Source of the DNA: Saccharicrinis sp963677655
Lineage (GTDB): Bacteria; Bacteroidota; Bacteroidia; Bacteroidales; Marinilabiliaceae
Direction: 5' to 3' (one strand)
Assembly: GCA_963677655.1 (NCBI GenBank)
Contig: OY782088.1
Length of the DNA stretch: 64,000 nt
A program made the position numbers and the translations under genes. The notes beneath the pieces were generated by a model. The model was not told the DNA's origin and ran no database searches. It saw nothing but the letters and a program-made list of their open reading frames with translations. Of this stretch, positions 53,529-62,895 are shown in pieces. Each line of letters begins with the position of its first letter. Position 1 is the first letter of the stretch.

Positions 53529-53753
53529 ATATGTTTACTTTTCTTTCTTTATCATATTGAACCCTTAAAAAATCTCCTTCCTATGTATTGTAACAGGTAT
53601 GTGCAGGAGTTTTACTTATGCTCAATTTTTATGTAAATAATTCGTATCAAAATAAATTGTAGATATTAACAGATTAACTATTATATTTAAAATTCATCTT
53701 GTATCTGTTAATATTATAATCTTACTTTAAAAAATTTAGATCTAATAATACTA

Positions 53754-54524
53754 CTATTTGTTAATAAATCCTCTTAATTTAATCGTAGTGAAAATTTTCT
53801 TTGTGTATAATGGAAAATCGCCCTGCATTATCCATCCGTAATAACCAGGATCTGAAACAAGAACATCTTTTACTTTACGACCTTTATGTTTACCAAAATT
53901 AATACATTCGTCACCATCTGAATCAAAAACTAACCTTCCTGCAAAATCAGCATGTTTTGTATGAGCTGAATATTCAGACAAAAAGTCAATATCATTTTTT
54001 AAATCAGTATAACGATCTAACTGAGCAAGTAACACTTCATAAGTTGCTCTGGTATCAGCTTCAGCACTGTGCGCATCAACTAAATCCTTGTCACAGTAGA
54101 ATTTATACGCCGCTTCTAAGGTTCGTTTTTCTTTCTTATGAAAGATAGTTTGGACATCAATAAACTTTCTTTTTTTCATATCAATATCCACGTCAGCCCT
54201 CATAAACTCTTCTGCCAATAATGGAATATCAAATTTATTGGAATTATAGCCTCCTAAATCACAACCTTCAATAAACTTAGCAAACTTTTTACCTATTTCT
54301 TTAAATGTGGGACTATCCTTAACATCTTCATCATAAATACCATGAATTTCAGATGTTTTTTTGGGGATGTGCATTTCAGGATTAATTAGATAACGTTGTG
54401 TTTCTTCTGAACCATCCAAGTTTATCTTAATAGCTGCCAATTCTACAATTCTGTCTGTTGCTACATTAATACCTGTTGTTTCTAGATCAAGAAACACTAT
54501 TGGATTTTTTAAATTAAGTTTCAT
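53754..54524 (-). CDS. DEDDh 3'-5' exonuclease (DnaQ/ExoX-like)
   Basis: The 256-residue protein has the DEDDh motifs: Asp13-Leu-Glu15 with Thr-Thr-Gly, Tyr-Asn-Ser-Asn-Lys-Phe-Asp-Ile-Pro (about 92-101), and His-Ser-Ala-Glu-Ala-Asp (about 152-157). A short C-terminal domain (about 205-256, Asn-Phe-Gly-Lys-His-Lys-Gly) resembles that of exodeoxyribonuclease X. It could proofread or trim DNA ends; the main polymerase proofreading subunit elsewhere is not excluded. A possible -7 box (TATGTTTG, 54566-54573 on the minus strand) lies upstream. Confidence 0.87.
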   Translation of the reverse strand: MKLNLKNPIVFLDLETTGINVATDRIVELAAIKINLDGSEETQRYLINPEMHIPKKTSEIHGIYDEDVKDSPTFKEIGKKFAKFIEGCDLGGYNSNKFDIPLLAEEFMRADVDIDMKKRKFIDVQTIFHKKEKRTLEAAYKFYCDKDLVDAHSAEADTRATYEVLLAQLDRYTDLKNDIDFLSEYSAHTKHADFAGRLVFDSDGDECINFGKHKGRKVKDVLVSDPGYYGWIMQGDFPLYTKKIFTTIKLRGFINK

Positions 54525-54643
54525 TAATACTTAAGTTGATTTCAATTTTATTCAAATATTAACCACAAACATAATAGTAAAATACATATTTGCATATAAT
54601 GATTTAATATTTTTTCAAATAACAAATTACTGCTAACAAGTAT

Positions 54644-56194
54644 TTATTCACTATCTTCTTGTTTAGGTATAACAAACTCCTTAAAAATAGGATCTGATGA
54701 ATAAACCATTTCTGGAACAGAAAGACGTGTTTGATAAACTTCTATATCATTATCTTTAAACATAAGTTTATAGTTTCCTGGAGTTAAAGCCATAACAAAC
54801 TTTGCTGAATCGTTAGATAAATGATATATTCCTATAACTTTATTTGATACAGAATCTCTTATTTCAGCTTGTAAATCAAAGTTTGGAACAATTAATCCAG
54901 TATCTGTTTTAAGAACAGTTTTGCATCGTAAAATTAAATTATCCGGAGTTTCTGTTTTAAATAATACTTTATAAATATCCCTTTCTCCATATCCTTCCGG
55001 TCTAATAGCTGAAACATAAGCATAACGTTTACCCCTCGGCATAGATATGGTATAATTATCAAAAACATCATTAATAGGATAACCAAGATTTACAGGACTC
55101 CCCCACTCCTTTTTCTCCTCATTCCAATCCGAATAAAAAAGATCATATCCTCCCATAGAATATTGATTATCTGAAGAAAAATAAAGTCTTTTACCATTAT
55201 TCGATAGAACGGGGAAATTTTCATCATAATCAGTATTAACATTTCCGGGAATAGGACGAGCTTCAGCAAACTCTTTATTTGGAAGTCTTATAGAATAATA
55301 TATATCTGTATTTCCTTTTTCATTTTCACTAACAAAAAACAATGTATCCCTTGACTCTGATACCCAAGCTCCGTATTCTCCACCTTTCATATCTATTGGA
55401 TGACCAAAATCCTTTAAATATGAAAATCGCCCTTTCTCATTTTTTACTGAAAATCCTAATTTATCACTCCCCTGTCTGTTATGAAATACAAACAGAGAAG
55501 TTCCATCCGGAGAACATCCCGCTACAATTTCATCATATTCGGAATTAATATAGTAACCAAAATTTCTACTCTTAATCCATAAATTATTCTCTCTTTCTGA
55601 ATTACATATATTATAATAATTAATACCTATTTTAGATAAATACCTTTTATTACTTGAAAATATTAATTGTTCTTCATTTCGGGTTACAAATGGACTAAGT
55701 TCGCTTTTATTTGTATTAATAGACTTACCCAGATTTATAAATTCCACATCATCAGGTTTAGATGTATAAGCCATAGCATTTAAAATCCATTGCAAAAACT
55801 TATCTGAGTCTTTATATAATTCGGATTCCTTTTCCTGATGTAATTTCACCCATTCGAATTCCTTTTTGGCATCATTAAATTTTAATAGATAAAATAATAC
55901 TTGAGCATGTTTAAATACAGATTCTGAGTTTCTGTTAATCTCCAACAATCTATTAGTATATTCAAGCGCTTCACTCTTATCAACACTTGATTTCAAATAA
56001 CTATCTATAATATTATTTAGAAGATCAATATTTTGCTTATCTCTCTTTAATTCCCTTTTATATGCACGAATGGCCCTATCATAGGTACCTACTTTAAAAT
56101 AATAATCCCCACTTTTTGGTTTATTTTCACCTAACATTGTAACATGGAAGGTGAATAGATTTAAACAAATTATTATAAATATTTTAGCATTCAT
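54644..56194 (-). CDS. TPR and PD40 beta-propeller protein
   Basis: I start at the Met before the signal helix (complement 56192-56194), giving 516 residues. A signal sequence (about 1-22) precedes TPR-like helices (about 25-140). Next comes a PD40/WD40-like propeller (about 160-420) with repeats such as Phe-Ser-Ser-Asn, Leu-Phe-Phe-Val-Ser and Leu-Tyr-Phe-Ser-Ser-Asp-Asn, and a terminal beta-sandwich. This is the layout of PorE/PorW-like or OmpA-linked Bacteroidota envelope proteins, but the OmpA peptidoglycan-binding domain is absent. A part in gliding or type 9 secretion is possible, not shown. Confidence 0.72.
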   Translation of the reverse strand: MNAKIFIIICLNLFTFHVTMLGENKPKSGDYYFKVGTYDRAIRAYKRELKRDKQNIDLLNNIIDSYLKSSVDKSEALEYTNRLLEINRNSESVFKHAQVLFYLLKFNDAKKEFEWVKLHQEKESELYKDSDKFLQWILNAMAYTSKPDDVEFINLGKSINTNKSELSPFVTRNEEQLIFSSNKRYLSKIGINYYNICNSERENNLWIKSRNFGYYINSEYDEIVAGCSPDGTSLFVFHNRQGSDKLGFSVKNEKGRFSYLKDFGHPIDMKGGEYGAWVSESRDTLFFVSENEKGNTDIYYSIRLPNKEFAEARPIPGNVNTDYDENFPVLSNNGKRLYFSSDNQYSMGGYDLFYSDWNEEKKEWGSPVNLGYPINDVFDNYTISMPRGKRYAYVSAIRPEGYGERDIYKVLFKTETPDNLILRCKTVLKTDTGLIVPNFDLQAEIRDSVSNKVIGIYHLSNDSAKFVMALTPGNYKLMFKDNDIEVYQTRLSVPEMVYSSDPIFKEFVIPKQEDSE

Positions 56195-56402
56195 ATAAAG
56201 TACCTTAAAAGATAATATAATTAATTTCATTACAGCTAACTAAGATACAATAGATGTATACAATTACAACATCATGTTTAATTTTAGTCTGAACATTTTG
56301 ATAGATAGAATGTTTTCTTACAGTAATTATTACAGTTAAATCACTAATATATAAAACAATATAACACAATATAGTTTTATAAATCAATAAAAATTTATTA
56401 AT

Positions 56403-57125
56403 ATGATACGTACACGTTTATTCAAATTTACTACTATCTTATTAACCTCATTGGTTAGTACATTTCTACATGCAACTGCAATAGATAATCCAAAGTCAAC
56501 ATCGGATAAGAACACCGTTATCCATGTATTTGAAGATTTGCCATATGCTTACAATGCTCTTGAACCATATATTGATGCAAAAACAATGGAATTGCATTAC
56601 TCTAAACACCACAAAGGTTATTACACTAAATTTCTTAATGCGATTAAAAGTTATGGGTTAGAGCAAACTCCCATTGAGATAATATTTTCAAATATTAACA
56701 AGTATAATGATGCTGTTAAAAACAACGGAGGAGGATATTACAATCACACCTTATTTTGGAAAACCTTAAGTCCTAAAGGAGGACAGCCTAATGCTGATTT
56801 ATTAAAAGATATTGAAAGTACATTTGGCTCATTTGAAAACTTTAAGGCAGAGTTTTCAAAAGCAGCAAAAACACAATTCGGAAGTGGATGGGCATGGTTA
56901 GTAATTAATCCTGACAATAAGCTTGAAATTGGAAACACTCCAAATCAGGATAATCCTTTAATGCCAGACAGTGATATAAAAGGTATTCCCTTAATTGCTT
57001 TTGACGTATGGGAACATGCTTATTATTTAAACTACCAAAATAAAAGAGGGGATTACATTAACGCTTTTTGGAATATTATCAATTGGAATGAGATAAATAA
57101 GAGATATAAAAACGCAAAACAATAA
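56403..57125 (+). CDS. Fe/Mn superoxide dismutase with signal peptide
   Basis: The 240-residue protein has a signal peptide (about 1-26, ending Leu-His-Ala-Thr-Ala) and about 15 linker residues ahead of a complete Fe/Mn-SOD. Metal ligands are His65 (Glu-Leu-His-Tyr-Ser-Lys-His-His), His115 (Asn-His-Thr-Leu-Phe-Trp), Asp201 and His205 (Asp-Val-Trp-Glu-His). It turns superoxide into peroxide and oxygen. Most bacterial Fe/Mn-SODs are cytoplasmic; this one should be exported to the periplasm or surface. The metal preference cannot be read. It has its own gap upstream and is followed by the RimB-RimK fusion. Confidence 0.88.
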   Translation: MIRTRLFKFTTILLTSLVSTFLHATAIDNPKSTSDKNTVIHVFEDLPYAYNALEPYIDAKTMELHYSKHHKGYYTKFLNAIKSYGLEQTPIEIIFSNINKYNDAVKNNGGGYYNHTLFWKTLSPKGGQPNADLLKDIESTFGSFENFKAEFSKAAKTQFGSGWAWLVINPDNKLEIGNTPNQDNPLMPDSDIKGIPLIAFDVWEHAYYLNYQNKRGDYINAFWNIINWNEINKRYKNAKQ

Positions 57126-57273
57126 CCACATCATACTGTCTAACTGCAACTTAAGTTATTCAAAAATATTTATCACTGTTATATTTAAAAAAGAGCTATA
57201 ACTTGATTTTTTATATGAATATGTACTATATTGCCATCATTAATTATTTAAATAAACATCCTATAAAAATATA

Positions 57274-58647
57274 ATGGATATTAACAAAATTGTTGTGGGC
57301 AGCCAGGAATGGTGTGCTTTACCTGAATTAAATATAAAAGCAATAAAAATTCGTGTTGATTCGGGAGCTAAAACATCTGCATTACATGCAGTCAATATTG
57401 TTCCTTTTAAAAAAGAAGGAAATTTATGGGTTAGTTACGATGTTCATCCCATACAAAATAATGGAACAACAACAATTCATTGTGAATCACCTGTAATTGA
57501 TAAAAGAAAAGTAAAAAGCACTAGTGGTATTGTAGAAGTGCGTTATGTAATTAAAACCTTTCTTTCTATAGGTCAATCAACATGGGAAATTGAAGTTACC
57601 CTTACTAATAGAGATTCTATGGGTTATAGAATGTTATTAGGAAGGCAAGCTATGTCAGGTAAAATCCTTGTGGATCCGGAAGCTTCTTTTCTTTTAGGAG
57701 AAATAACTTCGGAGGAATTAATGCAATTTTACACGCCACATTTTACAAAACCTTCGGGACTAAAAATTGGCTTATTAGCCAGCAATCCAGACTTATATAG
57801 CAACAGGAGAATTATTGAAGCAGGGGAAGAAAAAGGTCATAAAATGGAATTTCTTAATATTAAAGATTGCTATATTAAGCTTGATGGTAAACATCCCGAA
57901 ATGCATTATCGAGGTGGTCGTATACTTAATGGCTTTGATGCAATAATTCCAAGAATTCGTCCTAGTTTAACATTTTATGGTTGTGCTTTAACTCGTCATT
58001 TTGAAGCGATGGGGGTTTATACGCAAAACTCAGCTTCTTCGATCACACAATCAAGAGATAAACTTTATGCTTTGCAATTATTAATTAATAATGGATTACC
58101 GATTCCAACAACAGGATTTGCTAATTCTCCATTAGATACTGACGACCTAATTAAAATGGTTGGGGGTGCACCTTTAATTGTAAAACTACTTGAAGGAACG
58201 CAAGGCAAAGGTGTTGTTTTAGCGGAAACAAAAAAAGCTGCAGAAAGTCTTATCAATGCATTTAAAAGTTTGCGTGCAAATATCCTTGTTCAGGAGTTTA
58301 TAAAAGAAGCTGATGGCAAAGATATTAGATGTTTTGTCGTAAATGGAAAAGTAGTTGAAAGCATGATGCGAATAGCAGCTCCGGGTGAATTTAGAGCCAA
58401 CATCCATATGGGAGGATCCGCCAGAGCAATAAAGATTACCCCAGAAGAAAGAAGAATTGCTATACTAGCTGCAAAAACCATGAACTTAAAAGTAGCTGGA
58501 GTTGATATTATTAGAGGCCAGAATGGCCCATTATTACTGGAAGTAAACTCATCACCTGGCCTAGAAGGTATTGAAGGTGTTTCAAACAAAAACATTGCAG
58601 GTATGATGATTAGTGCAATTGAAAAAGATTTAAAAAGAAAAAAGTGA
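57274..58647 (+). CDS. rimK: RimB-RimK fusion: retropepsin-like protease plus S6 glutamate ligase
   Basis: The 457-residue protein joins two domains. Residues about 4-150 are the RimB-like retropepsin-type domain (once called ATP-dependent zinc protease), with catalytic Asp29 in Val-Asp-Ser-Gly-Ala-Lys-Thr-Ser-Ala-Leu. Residues about 163-457 are a RimK ATP-grasp ligase with Lys-Leu-Leu-Glu-Gly-Thr-Gln-Gly-Lys-Gly and the metal motif Leu-Leu-Glu-Val-Asn. RimK adds glutamates to ribosomal protein S6, and in Pseudomonas the protease RimB removes or cuts them. Here both sit on one chain. Its TGA stop is inside the terminator stem. The target, S6 or another protein, is inferred. Confidence 0.86.
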   Translation: MDINKIVVGSQEWCALPELNIKAIKIRVDSGAKTSALHAVNIVPFKKEGNLWVSYDVHPIQNNGTTTIHCESPVIDKRKVKSTSGIVEVRYVIKTFLSIGQSTWEIEVTLTNRDSMGYRMLLGRQAMSGKILVDPEASFLLGEITSEELMQFYTPHFTKPSGLKIGLLASNPDLYSNRRIIEAGEEKGHKMEFLNIKDCYIKLDGKHPEMHYRGGRILNGFDAIIPRIRPSLTFYGCALTRHFEAMGVYTQNSASSITQSRDKLYALQLLINNGLPIPTTGFANSPLDTDDLIKMVGGAPLIVKLLEGTQGKGVVLAETKKAAESLINAFKSLRANILVQEFIKEADGKDIRCFVVNGKVVESMMRIAAPGEFRANIHMGGSARAIKITPEERRIAILAAKTMNLKVAGVDIIRGQNGPLLLEVNSSPGLEGIEGVSNKNIAGMMISAIEKDLKRKK

Positions 58648-58669
58648 CCTAAAGGTCACTTTTTTTTTA
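58641..58669. terminator. Bidirectional terminator between rimBK and the acyl-CoA dehydrogenase gene
   Basis: 58641-58650 pairs with 58653-58662, with A-runs and T-runs on the two sides. The rimBK stop codon (58645-58647) lies within the left arm. It serves both convergent genes. Confidence 0.87.
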
Positions 58670-58688
58670 CTTTTTAATATGCTTCAAA

Positions 58689-60395
58689 TTAAACATGCTT
58701 ATACATACCTAGCTGATCTAAAGTAAAGCTATGAATAAACTCAGCACGAGCATGATTCTCTGACTTACCCATATTAATAAATATTTCAGTTGAATTTTTA
58801 AAAGAATCATCTCTTTGAGTATCTAACAATAGTAAGTATCCCATAACAATATGCCCAGCCATTTCTACTAAACGGCGTGCATGAAAGTCTACGTATTCAT
58901 TATCTTTTACTTCAACTACAGTTTTTACTGCATGAACGTATTCCTCTGTCATTCCAATTAAAGTACGCCTGTACCCATGTAATTCCGGACGTAACTCCAT
59001 TGCTTCATACTCTCTTATTCTATCTACATAACCGCCTGTCGTTACCCCTCTTATTGCTGCAACAACTTGCAACTGCGTAGTTCCTTCATAAATAGATGTA
59101 ATACGTGCATCACGATAGATACGTTCAATTGGATAATCCTTCATAAAACCAGATCCACCATGAATTTGTAGTGAATCATAAGCTAACTGATTACTATACT
59201 CACTACTCATACCTTTCAATAATGGAGTAAAGAAGTCTGCCATTTTTTGATACCTCTTCATTTCCTGGCGTTCTTCAGGTTCTAACTTACGCTCTTCACT
59301 GATGTGCATGTAAGTTTTATAGATATCCACCATTCTTGATGTTTCATAAAGTAAAGTACGAGAGGCATCTAATTTTGCCTTCATAGTAGAAAGCATTTCG
59401 TACACGGCAGGAAATTGAATAATAGCCTTACCAAACTGCTGACGTTCTTTAGCATATTCAATAGCCTCTCTATAAGCTGATTCAGAAACACCTACAGATT
59501 GAGCACCAATACCTAAACGAGCCCCATTCATTAATGCCATTACATATTTAATTAATCCCATTTTTCTGGAACCAACTAATTCAGCAGGAGCGTTTTTAAA
59601 TACTAATTCACATGTAGGAGAACCTTTAATACCCATTTTATTTTCAATACGACGAACAATAACAGCCTTATTATTTCTGTCATAAATAAACATAGATAAT
59701 CCTCTACCATCTTGTGTTCCTTCTTCTGAACGAGCAAGCACCAATGAAATATGTCCATCACCATTTGTGATAAAACGTTTCACACCATTAAGATACCATT
59801 GACCGTCTTCTTCATTATAAGTAGCTTTTAACTGAACAGCCTGCAAATCTGAACCAGCATCTGGCTCGGTCAAATCCATTGCTGCTGTTTCACCGTTAGA
59901 AATACGTGGTAAATATTTTTTCTTTTGCTCTTCATCAGCAAATTCATTAATAGTTTCTGCACAATCTTGAAGTCCCCAAATATTAACAAAACCAGCATCT
60001 GCCCTTGAAACGATATCTGCAGCCATAATATACGGTACAATAGGAAAATTCAATCCTTCGTATTTACGGGGTAAAGTTATCCCCATTAAGCCAGCTTCAA
60101 CCAAGGCATCCAGATTTTCCTGAGTTCCTTTGGCGTAAACTACTTCGTTGTCAACAATTTTAGGACCTTCCTGATCAACACTTTCTGCATTTGGACCTAC
60201 AATATCGCCACATATTTCACCAACAATTTCCAATACCTTTTCATAACTATCCATGGCATCTTCAAAATCCATTGGTGCATAATCAAATTGGTCTTTATCT
60301 GCAAAATTACGCTCCTTTAATTTTACAATCTTTTCCATTAACGGGTGAGTTAAATGGAATTTTAAGTCTGGGTTATCTGTAAAAAAATTAGCCAT
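58689..60395 (-). CDS. Acyl-CoA dehydrogenase with C-terminal extension
   Basis: The 568-residue protein has the three acyl-CoA dehydrogenase domains, with Met-Asp-Leu-Thr-Glu-Pro-Asp-Ala-Gly-Ser-Asp (about 172-182). The catalytic glutamate is in Ser-Ile-Tyr-Glu-Gly-Thr-Thr, near residue 433. About 120 extra residues follow, longer than the usual 380-residue enzymes. It oxidises an acyl-CoA to the enoyl-CoA and passes electrons to the ETF encoded just upstream. The chain length of its substrate is unknown. It is the third gene of the etfB-etfA-acd operon. Confidence 0.9.
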   Translation of the reverse strand: MANFFTDNPDLKFHLTHPLMEKIVKLKERNFADKDQFDYAPMDFEDAMDSYEKVLEIVGEICGDIVGPNAESVDQEGPKIVDNEVVYAKGTQENLDALVEAGLMGITLPRKYEGLNFPIVPYIMAADIVSRADAGFVNIWGLQDCAETINEFADEEQKKKYLPRISNGETAAMDLTEPDAGSDLQAVQLKATYNEEDGQWYLNGVKRFITNGDGHISLVLARSEEGTQDGRGLSMFIYDRNNKAVIVRRIENKMGIKGSPTCELVFKNAPAELVGSRKMGLIKYVMALMNGARLGIGAQSVGVSESAYREAIEYAKERQQFGKAIIQFPAVYEMLSTMKAKLDASRTLLYETSRMVDIYKTYMHISEERKLEPEERQEMKRYQKMADFFTPLLKGMSSEYSNQLAYDSLQIHGGSGFMKDYPIERIYRDARITSIYEGTTQLQVVAAIRGVTTGGYVDRIREYEAMELRPELHGYRRTLIGMTEEYVHAVKTVVEVKDNEYVDFHARRLVEMAGHIVMGYLLLLDTQRDDSFKNSTEIFINMGKSENHARAEFIHSFTLDQLGMYKHV

Positions 60396-60426
60396 TGTCT
60401 TAATTTTAGATAATAGATATAGATCA

Positions 60427-60460
60427 TAGATTCCTGAGAAATTTCTCTAGGCTATAATCT
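60427..60460 (-). promoter_or_regulatory. Palindrome between etfA and the acyl-CoA dehydrogenase gene
   Basis: A perfect 12-base palindrome GAGAAATTTCTC (60436-60447) is extended outward by CCT/AGG with one bulge and by AGATT/AATCT further out. No U-run follows. It could be an operator or an mRNA hairpin within the operon. Confidence 0.45.
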
Positions 60461-60463
60461 CAT

Positions 60464-61483
60464 CTATTTAGTGTTCTTTTTATACAATTTAATCAGTTTA
60501 GGAATGATGTCGCTCACATCACCATTAATCACATAATCAGCAATTTTATTTATCGGAGCATTAGAATCATTATTAATAGCTATTACCATTGATGATTCCT
60601 CCATTCCCGCCGTATGCTGAATCTGCCCGGATATACCACAAGCAATATAAAGTTTAGGACGAACGGTTACTCCTGTTTGACCTATCTGACGCTCATGTTC
60701 AGCAAATCCTGCATCAACAGCTGCTCTTGAAGCACCTACTTCTGCTCCTAATACTTCTGCTAATTGATATAACTGATCAAATCCTTCCTTAGAACCCATA
60801 CCATAACCACCGGCTACAATTATTGAAGAATTTTTAATATTTACTTTTGATTTTTCCATATGACGTTCCAAAACCTTTACCAATAAATCTTCCGGTTTAA
60901 GGATTTTATTAACGTCTATATTTTTTACTTTTCCTTTATGGCTTTCACTAAATACTTCTTTTTTCATTACCCCTTCACGGACAGTTGCCATTTGAGGTCT
61001 ACAATCAGGATTTATAATAGTAGCCACAATATTACCACCAAATGCAGGACGAATTTGATATAATAAATCTTTATATTCTTTACCTGCCTTTTTATCTGAA
61101 TGATCACCTATCTCAAGAGAAGTACAATCTGCCGTCAATCCACTTTGAAGAGCTGATGAAACACGAGGACCAAGATCTCTTCCAAATGTTGATGCTCCAA
61201 GTAAACAAACTTCTGGTTTTTCTTCTTTAAATAAATGAACTATTATAGAAGTAAATGGTAATGTTGTATACACCTCTAACCGTTTATCATCACCCACATA
61301 AACAACATCTACACCATAAGGATATACTTGTTTTTCAATTCCTTTTATATTGTGACCTAAAACAAGAGCCTCCAGCCTGCAGTTTAGATCATTAGCAAGA
61401 GAACGCCCCTTAGTAAGCAATTCTAAACTTACATCTGCGACTTTGCCATCTTCTATTTCGCAAATTACAAATACGTTACCCAT
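60464..61483 (-). CDS. etfA: Electron transfer flavoprotein alpha subunit
   Basis: The 339-residue protein has the two-domain EtfA layout. The C-terminal FAD-binding domain (about 205-339) shows Gly-Gly-Tyr-Gly-Met-Gly, Gly-Ala-Ser-Arg-Ala-Ala-Val-Asp, Gln-Thr-Gly-Val-Thr-Val-Arg-Pro and Gly-Ile-Ser-Gly-Gln-Ile-Gln-His-Thr-Ala-Gly. It pairs with EtfB and takes electrons from the dehydrogenase encoded downstream. It lies 91 bases after etfB with a hairpin between. Confidence 0.95.
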   Translation of the reverse strand: MGNVFVICEIEDGKVADVSLELLTKGRSLANDLNCRLEALVLGHNIKGIEKQVYPYGVDVVYVGDDKRLEVYTTLPFTSIIVHLFKEEKPEVCLLGASTFGRDLGPRVSSALQSGLTADCTSLEIGDHSDKKAGKEYKDLLYQIRPAFGGNIVATIINPDCRPQMATVREGVMKKEVFSESHKGKVKNIDVNKILKPEDLLVKVLERHMEKSKVNIKNSSIIVAGGYGMGSKEGFDQLYQLAEVLGAEVGASRAAVDAGFAEHERQIGQTGVTVRPKLYIACGISGQIQHTAGMEESSMVIAINNDSNAPINKIADYVINGDVSDIIPKLIKLYKKNTK

Positions 61484-61527
61484 TTTATTATTTTCAAGAT
61501 CAATTGACCATCAATAAGATTTATTAG

Positions 61528-61576
61528 AATTAAAACTTAATTAAAGGTCTTTGATTTATTTAACAAAGTTTTAATT
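61528..61576 (-). promoter_or_regulatory. Intercistronic inverted repeat between etfB and etfA
   Basis: A perfect 11-bp inverted repeat (61528-61538 with 61566-61576) has a 27-base loop; its outer arm overlaps the etfB stop codon. No U-run follows on the minus strand, so it is more likely an mRNA structure than a terminator. Confidence 0.5.
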
Positions 61577-62522
61577 AACCGATTGTGTGATTTTCAATAA
61601 GTTCAACAATCAACTCTTCCAATTCAGATTCGTCATTAGATAAACGTTTTGATTCCTTAGCCTGGAATACAACATTTTCAATTTTCTTAACCTTTGTTGG
61701 AGAACCATTTAATCCTAACCATTTTAAATCTGTTTCAATGTCGTTTACACTCCATTCTTTAATTTTTAAATAAGGACGGTCTTCGATTATATTAATATAA
61801 TCTTCACTTTGTTCTTGAATTTCAGTAACTGTTTTTGCATGCTTATATTTCATAACCCTTTTGGCATTCCTGGGTCTACAATCAGGTGCTGATGCATTTA
61901 CTGTTATAACACAAGGGAAAGTTGTAGATACTAATTCCACACCTCTCTCTAAACGTCTTTTAATTTTAGCCTCACCTTTAATTTTCATTCCCAGTTCTTC
62001 AGCTAACTTGGCATGCGGAACACCATATTTATCATCCTCAGCAACTATACCTTCTTCAACTGAAATGATTTCTTCAGCATAAGTAACCTGAGGTAAGTTT
62101 AATTTTTCAGCTACTTGAGGGCCGACTTGAGCAGTATCTCCATCTATCGCTTGACGCCCGGCAATTATAATATCGAAATCCTTTATTTTTTTAATTGCAC
62201 ATGAAATAGCATATGAAGTAGCCAATGTATCAGAACCAGCAAATGCTCTATCTGTTAACAAAAAGCCTTTATCCGCACCACGATATAACCCCTCCCTGAT
62301 GATATCTGCAGCACGACCAGGTCCCATAGTTAAAATAGTTATTTCCGTATCCGAAAATCTATCTTTTAACCTTAAAGCTTGTTCCAATGCATTTAAATCT
62401 TCAGGGTTGAAAATAGCCGGAAGTGCAGCACGGTTAACTGTTCCATCTGCCTTCATTGCATCTTTTCCAACATTTCTGGTGTCGGGAACCTGCTTGGCTA
62501 GGACGATAATTTTTAATCCCAT
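61575..62522 (-). CDS. etfB: Electron transfer flavoprotein beta subunit, long form
   Basis: The 315-residue EtfB begins Leu-Lys-Ile-Ile-Val-Leu-Ala-Lys-Gln-Val-Pro-Asp-Thr and has Asn-Pro-Glu-Asp-Leu-Asn-Ala-Leu-Glu-Gln-Ala-Leu (about 38-49). The nucleotide loop Arg-Gln-Ala-Ile-Asp-Gly-Asp-Thr-Ala-Gln-Val-Gly-Pro lies at about 122-134. At 315 residues it is about 50-60 longer than common EtfB, with the extra part at the C-terminus. Whether it holds AMP or a second, bifurcating FAD cannot be decided by eye. It is first in the operon behind a strong promoter. Confidence 0.93.
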   Translation of the reverse strand: MGLKIIVLAKQVPDTRNVGKDAMKADGTVNRAALPAIFNPEDLNALEQALRLKDRFSDTEITILTMGPGRAADIIREGLYRGADKGFLLTDRAFAGSDTLATSYAISCAIKKIKDFDIIIAGRQAIDGDTAQVGPQVAEKLNLPQVTYAEEIISVEEGIVAEDDKYGVPHAKLAEELGMKIKGEAKIKRRLERGVELVSTTFPCVITVNASAPDCRPRNAKRVMKYKHAKTVTEIQEQSEDYINIIEDRPYLKIKEWSVNDIETDLKWLGLNGSPTKVKKIENVVFQAKESKRLSNDESELEELIVELIENHTIG

Positions 62523-62895
62523 ATTTTATCTGATTTTAAGAGTAAGAATTTTTTTCAATGGGTAACAAATTTAAAAAATCCATTGAATTAGACAATTTAT
62601 GAACATAACTTTTTAAAATATTATAAAACACAAGCTATGTTTTAGTCTCCGTTAAATTTAAACACAGAATACCAATAAATCAACAGCTTTAGGTATAAAT
62701 TAAGACAGAGCTACCCTAAATATTTTTGTAAACTGGTGCTTCGCCCAGACGTGATGTGTGTAATGTTAATTAATTTGTATTTAATTGACTTATAATATAT
62801 TTACAGAGTATTACAGAAGGTTTGTAAATATAGAAAAAAGTATGATTTTGGTCTGTTATTATGATTTTGTGTAACAAAAATATGGTATTAATCCT
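62523..62895. other. 373-base spacer between etfB and the integrase remnant
   Basis: It contains the etf promoter (62566-62595), an 8-bp inverted repeat (62554-62561 with 62580-62587) overlapping it, and no gene. No tRNA or clear attachment site was recognised beside the integrase remnant. Confidence 0.5.
62566..62595 (-). promoter_or_regulatory. Promoter of the etfB-etfA-acd operon
   Basis: On the minus strand TTG (62593-62595) and TAAATTTG (62566-62573) are 19 bases apart, a full match to the Bacteroidota pattern. The start point would be near 62559, about 37 bases before etfB. Confidence 0.7.
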
